This document shows positions 1 through 6,009 of a DNA stretch of 13,863 nt, piece by piece. The number at the start of each line of letters is the position of its first letter. The stretch's first letter is position 1. Source of the DNA: an uncultured Bacteroides sp. (GTDB lineage: Bacteria; Bacteroidota; Bacteroidia; Bacteroidales; Bacteroidaceae); the NCBI RefSeq assembly GCF_949298305.1, contig NZ_CASFWU010000075.1, forward strand, positions 1-13,863. Reading direction: 5' to 3'. A program made the translations under genes and the position numbers. The notes below the pieces were generated by a model, which was not told where the DNA came from, did not search any database, and saw only the letters and a list, made by a program, of their open reading frames with translations.

Positions 1-1
1 G

Positions 2-61
2 TTCCGAGGTGTGGGAGACATCAAGTTCTTTATGTTCAGACTTGCTACGCAATACGCTTGA
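2..61 (+). CDS. Transposase C-terminus (ISL3/ISAon1-like), cut by window start
   Basis: The first 19 codons in frame 2 read as the tail of a DDE transposase, ending FFMFRLATQYA and then TGA. The same tail pattern (FR-V-D--FF-FRL---YA) closes the transposase at the right end of the window, with 11 of 19 residues identical, which is why I accept such a short piece. The gene starts outside the window, so completeness cannot be judged. The stop is followed by a GCTGACCCCAAAAG segment (91-104) that loosely resembles the GTAGACCCGGCAAAA segment after the right-hand transposase, so the end of the insertion sequence probably lies near position 100. The family assignment rests on the C-terminal pattern alone. 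Confidence 0.65.
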   Translation, partial: FRGVGDIKFFMFRLATQYA

Positions 62-373
62 TACACCATGCCTACCAACCGGGAATATCCGCTGACCCCA
101 AAAGAGCTATCGCCACATTGATTCCTAATTCTCGGAATGGAAACCAGAAGTTAGTAGTCATTCTTTTGAAAGAAGTACGATTTAGTCCTTCAGCTATCTG
201 ATAAAAGACTTCGACCGGTGGCTGCCTGATGGCAAGAACCGTTCAGAAAGACACACTCTGTTATTATACAACAGATGTTTACCCTAGATTTGCAGCCGAG
301 CTGTTTCTGTATGTATTACTTAAGACGTACCACTTGCACGCGCACCAACGTCGTAACGTTTGTGCAGATATAT

Positions 374-391
374 CCCGGTCAAGAGACCGGG
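374..391. repeat. Perfect 7-bp hairpin, GAGA-side tetraloop
   Basis: CCCGGTC at 374-380 pairs exactly with GACCGGG at 385-391 around the 4-nt loop AAGA. There is no T-tract on either side, so it does not look like an intrinsic terminator. A small AACGT/ACGTT inverted repeat lies just upstream (347-360). Its function is unknown. It could be part of the non-coding end of the neighbouring insertion sequence or of an uncharacterised RNA. Confidence 0.5.
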
Positions 392-486
392 CTTGAGGAA
401 TCTTACAAGCTTGCCCGCATCCACCTATCCAGGCATACCAATTTCTTTTACAGATTATTATGAAAAACACCTAAGAAAGTTTCCAG

Positions 487-506
487 CAAGGGGCAGCCCC
501 CCCTTG
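487..506. repeat. Perfect 7-bp hairpin in intergenic region
   Basis: CAAGGGG at 487-493 pairs exactly with CCCCTTG at 500-506 around a 6-nt loop. The sequence after it is not a T-tract (GAGACATC), so termination is not obvious. A TTTTATTCCTT stretch follows about 25 nt later. No gene is recognised on either side that it would terminate. Confidence 0.45.
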
Positions 507-674
507 AGACATCTGAAAGTATTTCTGTCTTTTATTCCTTCGGCAGGTTAACTACTGTCAATATTTGCATAACTTAAGTAAAACGGCCCTATAAATCTGT
601 TTTCATATGGGGTTTAAAGTGGATAACTAACGACTGAACATGCCCTCTACCGGCTCTCTCCTGCCGGGGCTTCA

Positions 675-736
675 GACTACCTATAAGTAGTTGACCAATT
701 ACTTATGGCTAATTTAGGAACTACCTATAAGTAGTT
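675..736. repeat. Three palindromic 18-bp repeats at 22-bp period
   Basis: Copies lie at 675-692, 697-714 and 719-736, separated by 4-nt gaps (GACC, TAGG), so the period is exactly 22 bp, about two turns of the helix. Copies 1 and 3 are the same except for the first base: RACTACCTATAAGTAGTT, an inverted repeat AACTAC/GTAGTT around CTATAA. Copy 2 (AATTACTTATGGCTAATT) is diverged and matches the others at 14 of 18 positions when read on the opposite strand. Phased dyads of this kind are typical of operators or binding sites for a dimeric DNA-binding protein. They lie about 175 bp upstream of the predicted operon promoter. The binding protein is unknown. Confidence 0.7.
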
Positions 737-909
737 GGAGGATTACCTGCACTTGCATTGGATTCGCAACCAACCAGGCGCCGGCAGCACCGCGGAAGAG
801 ACAGAGTTGCACAGCTGAAAAAACGGCGCTTATCTGCCGGAACCTGCACCATGCGCGTGCCGCCATCTACGGCCACAGACAAAGCTACTGGAAAAAGAAT
901 CCGGTGCTT

Positions 910-943
910 TTTGCTGATAATCCGGAAAAAACAGCTATCTTTG
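910..943 (+). promoter_or_regulatory. Predicted Bacteroides-type promoter of the cobalamin operon
   Basis: TTTG at 910-913 and TATCTTTG at 936-943 match the Bacteroides -33 and -7 elements (TTTG and TAnnTTTG), with 22 bp between them, one more than the usual 19-21. The start of transcription would fall at about 948-950, essentially at the first base of riboswitch stem P1 (946). That position supports the call independently of the imperfect spacing. Confidence 0.55.
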
Positions 944-945
944 CC

Positions 946-1139
946 GCAGTTTTGGTTTCGCGACCGCCACTTGTCCCGGAGGCCGCGATGAAAAGGGAAT
1001 CAGGTGCAAATCCTGGACAGACCCGCTGCTGTGAGTTTCATCCCAAGTTTTAGGATAATCTCTTTGCCACTGTCCGCCGCCAAACGGGGACGGGAAGGCT
1101 TCCTAAGACGAAACGAGTCAGAAGACCTGCCAAGACTGC
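946..1139 (+). promoter_or_regulatory. Cobalamin (B12) riboswitch
   Basis: The B12 box is plain at 1115-1133 (GAGTCAGAAGACCTGCCAAG). The 5' half of the aptamer core is at 991-1035, with AAAAGGGAATC, GGTGCAAATCCTGG and CCGCTGCTGTGAG in the family order. The closing stem P1 is visible: GCAGTTTTGG at 946-955 pairs along its whole length with CCAAGACTGC at 1130-1139 (one G-U). Further arms are TCGCG/CGCGA before the core, an ATCC/GGAT arm at about 1039-1054, and a GTCC/GGGAC arm at about 1070-1093. Family members bind adenosyl- or other cobalamins and switch off downstream genes when B12 is plentiful. Here the first gene is the TonB-dependent receptor, and the rest of the operon is co-transcribed. 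Confidence 0.93.
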
Positions 1140-1305
1140 ATGGTTTTTACGCTTTCGGGAAATAAAGCCGTAAAACATCGAGCCTGTGGCCTTCTTTATT
1201 TTCTCCCCCCTCGGGACCTGAAGAAACCAGACTTCTTTGTCACTCCCCTACTCTATTCCCCCGAAAGCGCAAAGACAGAACGCTTCACTAAAAAAAAGGA
1301 ACGGA
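1140..1305 (+). promoter_or_regulatory. Structured leader (expression platform) between riboswitch and first gene
   Basis: The 166 nt after the aptamer are rich in pairing options. CGCTTTCGGG at 1150-1159 is exactly complementary to CCCGAAAGCG at 1260-1269. Nested inside, AAATAAAG at 1160-1167 pairs with CTTTATTT at 1194-1201, and AAGAA/TTCTT pair at 1221-1237. A second TCGGG at 1211-1215 could compete for CCCGA at 1260-1264. The ribosome binding site (AAGGA, 1296-1300) lies 26 nt beyond the long stem. Which fold forms with ligand bound, and whether control is by termination or translation, cannot be decided by eye. Confidence 0.55.
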
Positions 1306-3666
1306 ATGAAAAGAAGTGCATACATCCTGCTGCTGTTGCTCGGCCTGCCGCACCTGTTTCTGGCGGCACAGAACCAAGTCACCCTGTCGGGCAAAGTCGC
1401 CGACCGGACAGGCGCACCCCTGCCGCAAGTGACCGTCGCCGTGGAGAACACCTCCCGGGGCACCTACACGGACGACGGGGGAAACTACTCCCTGCGGCTC
1501 GTGCCGGGCAGGTACACGCTGGTGGTCTCCTTTCTGGGCTACCGCACCGTGAAGGCCGACATCGACCTGCGCCACGACGAAGTGAGAAACTTCACGCTGG
1601 AGGAAAGCTCCGTCAGCCTGAACTCGGTAGAGGTCTACGGCAAAAGCCGGACGCAGCAGCTGAAGGAGGGCGTCTTTGCCGTCAACGCACTGGACGTAAA
1701 GTCACTGGCGGGCTCACTGAACAACCTGAACAGCCTGGTAGACCGCACCACGGGTATCAAGGTGAGGGAAGAAGGCGGCGTGGGCTCGGACTTCGACCTG
1801 TCCATCAACGGTCTTTCGGGCAACTCGGTGCGTTACTTTCTGGACGGCGTGCCGCTGGACGCCAAGGGGAGCGGCGTGTCGCTGGCCAACCTGCCGGTGA
1901 ACATCATAGACCGCATTGAAATCTACAAGGGCGTGGTGCCCGCCAGCCTGGGCACGGACGCACTGGGCGGAGCCATCAACATCGTCACCAAGGAAGAAAA
2001 GGAGAATTACCTGGACCTGTCCTACGGAGCAGGCTCGTTCCATACGCACAAGGCCGACCTGAACGCCCAGTTCGTGGAGCGCAGGACGGGACTGATTGTA
2101 AGGCCCACGGTGGGCGTGAACTACTCGCAGAACGACTACACCATGAAAGGGGTGGAAGTGTGGGACGAAGCCCAGGATGCCTACATCTATGCCGACCGCA
2201 AGCGTTTCCACGACGGCTACTTCTCGCTGCTGGCACAGGTGGAAGCCGGCTTCACCAACCTGCCCTGGGCAGACGCCCTCTTCGTGTCCGGTTCCTACTC
2301 GAAGACGGACAAGGAGTTGCAGACGGGCTCGGTGCAGACGGTGGTCTACGGCATGGCCGAAAAGCAGACCGACGCCTGGAACGTCTCCGCCCGCTACCGC
2401 AAGCGCGACTTTCTGGTGAAGGGGCTCCAGCTGAACGCATCGCTGTCCCACACCTGGGACCACTCGCTGACCGTGGACACCGCCTACCGGAAATATGACT
2501 GGAACGGCGACTACATCCTAAGCTCGCGCAACGAAATCACCGGCAACAAACGCTCCATACGCCACTACAAGCGTCCCATGACCCTGGTTCACGCCAACGC
2601 CGACTACAGCCTGAACGCCCACCACAGCCTGAACCTGGACTACTCGCTGAACCGCACGGGCAACCGTCGCTACGACGACCTGGACACGGACTTCGAGCCG
2701 TCGAACGACGTGCTGGCCAAACACATCGTGAGCCTGTCCTACCACCAGTCGCTGCTGGACAACCGCTGGGACAACACCTTCTTCGTCAAGAACTACACCA
2801 ACCATGCCGACATCCGCCAGACCGACCTGGGAGCCACCACGGGCTCCAACACGGTAAGCGGCTCCCTCACCAAGAGCTACCCGGGCTACGGCGTGGGAAC
2901 CCGCTTCAGCGTGGCCGAAGCCTTTGCGCTGAAGGCCTCCTTCGAGCACAGCATCCGTCTGCCCATGGCCCGTGAGTTGCTGGGCAACGGCACCACCATC
3001 TATGCCAACGTGGCCCTGAAGCCCGAAAGCAGCAACAACGCCAACCTGGGCTTCTTCGGCACCTGGCATCCGGCCGCCGGCCACACCCTGTACTACGAAG
3101 CCAACGGTTTCCTGCGCTTCGCAGACAACTTCATCCAGATGCAGGTCATCGAGAAGGAAGGCATGATGCAGTACCGCAACGTGCCGGCCGTACACATCAA
3201 GGGGGCGGAAGGCGAGGTGCGCTACGACTGGCAGCACAGACTGCAACTGTCGGCCAACCTCAGCTACCAAGACGCCCGCGACCAGCAACGCTACAAGACC
3301 GACGGGAAGCCCTCTGCCACCTACAACAACCGCCTGCCCAACCGCCCGTGGCTGTTCGGAGGCGGCGAGGCGAACTATACCTTCCGCAACGTCGGGCTGC
3401 CGGACAGCAAGCTGCGCCTGGCCTGCAGCTACCAGTGGGTACACTGGTACTTCCTGACGTGGGAAGCCTACGGCTCGTACGAGAACAAGTCGCGCATACC
3501 CACGCAACACATCTGCGACGCCGCCCTCACCTACTCCTGGAAAAACGACTGCTACAGTCTGTCGCTGGAGTGCACCAACCTGCTGGACCGCACGGCCTAC
3601 GACAACTACAAGCTGCAGAAGCCGGGACGGGCCTTCTTTGCCAAATTCAGACTGTTCATCAATTAA
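1306..3666 (+). CDS. btuB: TonB-dependent outer-membrane receptor, probably for cobalamin/corrinoids
   Basis: A 786-residue outer-membrane transporter that imports its ligand using TonB/ExbBD energy. The start at 1306 is chosen because AAGGA lies 5 nt upstream and the protein then opens with a clean signal peptide (MKRS, a leucine-rich core, cleavage likely after Ala21 before QNQV). An earlier in-frame ATG at 1237 would bury that signal. Residues about 25-102 form a carboxypeptidase-regulatory-like domain, usual in Bacteroidetes receptors. A plug domain follows (about 105-250, with LDGVPL, IDRIEIYKG and GGAINIVTK), then a beta-barrel to the C-terminus (FRLFIN). The cobalamin assignment rests on the riboswitch directly upstream and the corrin genes downstream, not on ligand-binding residues. 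Cobalt, cobalt chelates or other tetrapyrroles remain possible. It is the first gene of the operon, 26 nt before the lipoprotein gene. Confidence 0.85.
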   Translation: MKRSAYILLLLLGLPHLFLAAQNQVTLSGKVADRTGAPLPQVTVAVENTSRGTYTDDGGNYSLRLVPGRYTLVVSFLGYRTVKADIDLRHDEVRNFTLEESSVSLNSVEVYGKSRTQQLKEGVFAVNALDVKSLAGSLNNLNSLVDRTTGIKVREEGGVGSDFDLSINGLSGNSVRYFLDGVPLDAKGSGVSLANLPVNIIDRIEIYKGVVPASLGTDALGGAINIVTKEEKENYLDLSYGAGSFHTHKADLNAQFVERRTGLIVRPTVGVNYSQNDYTMKGVEVWDEAQDAYIYADRKRFHDGYFSLLAQVEAGFTNLPWADALFVSGSYSKTDKELQTGSVQTVVYGMAEKQTDAWNVSARYRKRDFLVKGLQLNASLSHTWDHSLTVDTAYRKYDWNGDYILSSRNEITGNKRSIRHYKRPMTLVHANADYSLNAHHSLNLDYSLNRTGNRRYDDLDTDFEPSNDVLAKHIVSLSYHQSLLDNRWDNTFFVKNYTNHADIRQTDLGATTGSNTVSGSLTKSYPGYGVGTRFSVAEAFALKASFEHSIRLPMARELLGNGTTIYANVALKPESSNNANLGFFGTWHPAAGHTLYYEANGFLRFADNFIQMQVIEKEGMMQYRNVPAVHIKGAEGEVRYDWQHRLQLSANLSYQDARDQQRYKTDGKPSATYNNRLPNRPWLFGGGEANYTFRNVGLPDSKLRLACSYQWVHWYFLTWEAYGSYENKSRIPTQHICDAALTYSWKNDCYSLSLECTNLLDRTAYDNYKLQKPGRAFFAKFRLFIN

Positions 3667-3692
3667 CCCTAACAATTTAATAAGTATCAGAC

Positions 3693-5024
3693 ATGAGAAA
3701 ATTCAAGTCTTTATTCAGCGCATGTATGGCCGTACTGATGGCCGCGTCTTTCACTGCCTGTTCGGACGACCCGAACGATGGTCCCGGCGGCAATCCCGGA
3801 GGTGACTCCGGCGAAACCACCCAGAACTACCACTTCGACCTCTTCATGAGCGTAGGCAAACATGGCGGCATGAGCCAGGGCGACGGCACCATCGTGCGCA
3901 GCGTCTCCAGCCTGGGCGCCGATGCCGAAAAAATATCGATTGAGGGCATCGGATCGGAATTTGAATCGGACGGCAACACCTATACCATGGAGGCCATCGT
4001 GAAAGGCAAATACTACTACGAAGTGCCCTACCAGCCGGCCGACCGCTTTGTGAAGCTGGAGGTGAACTACGACCCCGCCACGGGCAAGAACGCCCTGAAC
4101 GTGGTGGCGCAGCGTCCGTTTGCCGACGGATGTACGTTCAAGGCCCGCTCCTACACACACGCCTGGCTGAATGACAACACCCTGCTCATCATGGCCGCCA
4201 ACGGCGATACGGACAAAATCATCTGGACCAAGCTGAACGCTGACAACATGACCATCGAAGGCAGCGGCACCGTGGAAGGCATCAGCGCCCCCGAAGGCTA
4301 TCCGGTGCTGACGACCTCGGGCATCCTGACCTACCGCCAGAGCGACGGCAAACTCTACTACTTCTACTTTGCCAAGACCTCGAAGCGCAACGGCAAGGCC
4401 ACTCCCTACTTCTATACAGCGGTCATTGACCCGACGACCATGAAAGTGGAGAGCAACGAGCCCAATAACATTGCCGAACAGATGGCCGGCAGTGCCTACG
4501 GCGAACTGATGCAGAACTGCGTGATGTATGACGAGGCGGACAACCTCTATCTGGCCGCCTTCAGCCCCGACGCCAACGGCAAGGAGATAGGCAGCCTGCT
4601 GCGCATCAACAAGGGCGAGACCAAGTTTGACGCCAGCTACGAAGGCTACCCCAACGCCGACGGCAAGCTGCTCACCCTTCAGTATCTGGGCAACGGAAAG
4701 GCACTGGCCTATGCCCGCGACGACAACGGCGACCCGCAGGACGGCACACAGAACATCAGTTCCTACTGCCACTACTACACCATCATCAACCTGGCCGACG
4801 GCAGCCGCGAACGCCTGAAATACAACGGAGAGGAAATCCCCTACAGCGCCGGACGCTTCTCGCAACGCACAGCCGTGGTAGACGGCAAGGCCTACATTGG
4901 CGTCAACACCCGCGAACAGTCGTGCATCTACGTCTACGACATTGCCACCGGAAAGGTGGAGAAAGGCGCGGAAGTGGACGACAGCTTCTACTTTGACATC
5001 CTGCGGGTCATCAGCAACGATTAA
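3693..5024 (+). CDS. DUF4374-type surface lipoprotein, likely receptor partner
   Basis: A 443-residue predicted lipoprotein. The signal peptide ends in a lipobox at FTAC with lipidated Cys23, followed by SDD. Acidic residues straight after the cysteine are the known Bacteroides signal for display on the cell surface. A Gly/Pro/Asp linker (about residues 28-41) leads into a globular domain with many short repeated strand-like blocks, which fits a beta-propeller, as DUF4374 proteins are thought to be. I assign DUF4374 by resemblance. In Bacteroides the xenosiderophore-binding XusB is, as I recall, of this type and also pairs with a TonB receptor. By position this protein probably captures the receptor's ligand at the surface, as the unrelated BtuG does for B12. 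The ligand is not evident from sequence. The gene sits between the receptor and cbiK, 13 nt before cbiK, so it should obey the same riboswitch. Confidence 0.75.
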   Translation: MRKFKSLFSACMAVLMAASFTACSDDPNDGPGGNPGGDSGETTQNYHFDLFMSVGKHGGMSQGDGTIVRSVSSLGADAEKISIEGIGSEFESDGNTYTMEAIVKGKYYYEVPYQPADRFVKLEVNYDPATGKNALNVVAQRPFADGCTFKARSYTHAWLNDNTLLIMAANGDTDKIIWTKLNADNMTIEGSGTVEGISAPEGYPVLTTSGILTYRQSDGKLYYFYFAKTSKRNGKATPYFYTAVIDPTTMKVESNEPNNIAEQMAGSAYGELMQNCVMYDEADNLYLAAFSPDANGKEIGSLLRINKGETKFDASYEGYPNADGKLLTLQYLGNGKALAYARDDNGDPQDGTQNISSYCHYYTIINLADGSRERLKYNGEEIPYSAGRFSQRTAVVDGKAYIGVNTREQSCIYVYDIATGKVEKGAEVDDSFYFDILRVISND

Positions 5025-5037
5025 AACAGAACGCACT

Positions 5038-5970
5038 ATGAAGAAAGCACTGGTTTTATTCCTGTTGCTGCAAACCGCCCTCTTCTGCCAGGCGCACGAA
5101 GGGGGCGGCTTCGCAGTAAGCGACCTGCTGGCCGGCATGGGTCGCGGCGACAAGGCCGCACTGCTGATGGTACACTTCGGCACCACCTATGACGACACAC
5201 GTACCCTGACCATTGAAGCCATCAACCGGAAGGCCCGGGAGGCGTTTCCCCAACTGACCCTTCGCGAAGCCTACACCTCGCGCATCGTCATCCGCCGCCT
5301 CCGCACCCGGGGTGTGGAGAAGCAGACACCACTCGAAGCCCTGTTGAGCCTGCGCGGCGAAGGCTATACGCACGTCATCGTGCAAAGCACGCATATCATC
5401 GAGGGAGTGGAGATGGAATCGCTCCGCAAGGACGTGGAGGCCGTAGCTCCCTTCTTCAAGGAAATCCGTGTGGGCACTCCCCTGCTCTACTCGGTAGAAG
5501 ATACCGAAAAGGTAGCGGATATCCTGGCCGTACGCCACGGCGGGGCTGCCACGGGCAGAAACCATGTGGTGCTGGTGGGACACGGCACCTATACCCCCGC
5601 CACCGCCATCTATAGCCAGCTGGACTACATGCTGAAGACCGCCGGACACGAACGCTTCCACGTGGCCACCATTGAGGGCTACCCCAGCTACGAAACCGTA
5701 CTGGCCCGGCTGAAGGCCGCACGCGCCAAGGAGGTGACGCTGGTACCCTTCATGTTCGTGGCCGGCGACCATGCGCGCAACGACATTGCCGGCGAATGGA
5801 AAGAAGCACTGGAAAAGGAGAGATTCGGCGTGCGTGTCTGCACGGAAGGCCTGGGTGAGATTGCCGAAGTGCAGGACATCTTCATCGGGCACATCCGCTT
5901 CCTGCTGACACACCGCATGGTGGACATCCAGGAGAAAAAGGCCCGCTACGCCGCAGAATCCGACAAATAG
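5038..5970 (+). CDS. cbiK: Sirohydrochlorin cobaltochelatase CbiK, exported form
   Basis: A 310-residue class II chelatase that inserts Co2+ into sirohydrochlorin, the committed step of the anaerobic cobalamin route. The two metal-binding histidines of the family are present: His182 in VGHGTYTPA and His245 in VAGDHARNDIAG. Their 63-residue spacing is close to the His145/His207 pair of Salmonella CbiK. The N-terminal half has the matching MVHFGTTYDDTR motif (from Met44). Unlike Salmonella CbiK it opens with a signal peptide (MKKALVLFLLLQTALFCQA, then HEGG), so the enzyme is predicted to be periplasmic, like CbiKP of Desulfovibrio. Cys17 is not in a good lipobox because Phe precedes it. The ATG at 5038 is preferred over upstream in-frame codons, which lie inside the previous gene. 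The spacer to the next gene is 39 nt. An iron- or heme-related role is the alternative. Confidence 0.9.
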   Translation: MKKALVLFLLLQTALFCQAHEGGGFAVSDLLAGMGRGDKAALLMVHFGTTYDDTRTLTIEAINRKAREAFPQLTLREAYTSRIVIRRLRTRGVEKQTPLEALLSLRGEGYTHVIVQSTHIIEGVEMESLRKDVEAVAPFFKEIRVGTPLLYSVEDTEKVADILAVRHGGAATGRNHVVLVGHGTYTPATAIYSQLDYMLKTAGHERFHVATIEGYPSYETVLARLKAARAKEVTLVPFMFVAGDHARNDIAGEWKEALEKERFGVRVCTEGLGEIAEVQDIFIGHIRFLLTHRMVDIQEKKARYAAESDK

Positions 5971-6009
5971 ATGTATATTTGCGAATCCAAAAAATAACCT
6001 GGGAAAGAA

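Larger units (their letters stand above)
62..909. other. Long region without a convincing gene
   Basis: About 850 bp separate the transposase tail from the operon promoter. All six frames are broken by stops, and the short ORFs (62-77 codons at most) have no ribosome binding site, family motif or credible start. The first part probably includes the end of the insertion sequence. Beyond it I see a perfect hairpin at 374-391, another at 487-506, a 5-bp GC hairpin near 648-667, and three phased palindromic repeats at 675-736. From about 740 the base composition shifts to the GC-rich character of the operon. No RNA family was recognised in it. Confidence 0.6.

Noticed and set aside
72..248. A - strand frame of about 58 codons between stops, with plausible-looking composition (contains FWFPFRELGINVAIALLGSA)
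   Set aside because: There is no good start, and it spans the presumed end of the insertion sequence. It may be a commonly mis-annotated fragment; not strong enough to call a gene or pseudogene.
675..736. CRISPR array for the phased repeats
   Set aside because: The gaps are only 4 nt, there are three palindromic copies and no cas genes, so this is an operator-like repeat, not a repeat-spacer array.
895..931. A second degenerate B12 aptamer suggested by AATCCGGTG and AATCCGGA
   Set aside because: The short CCGG repeats resemble the aptamer core only superficially. No B12 box or other arms accompany them, and they lie before the predicted transcription start.
758..991. A 77-codon ORF upstream of the riboswitch
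   Set aside because: It starts at TTG without a ribosome binding site, is very basic, has no recognisable domain, and overlaps the promoter and riboswitch.
1140..1919. A 259-codon + frame overlapping the leader and the receptor gene
   Set aside because: Within the receptor gene it is an out-of-frame, Arg/Gly/Pro-rich shadow, and its start lies at the riboswitch end with no ribosome binding site.
5974..5981. TATATTTG between cbiK and cbiH-cbiC, a match to the Bacteroides -7 element
   Set aside because: No TTTG lies 19-22 bp upstream (the sequence there is GC-rich coding), so an internal promoter is not supported beyond a chance match.
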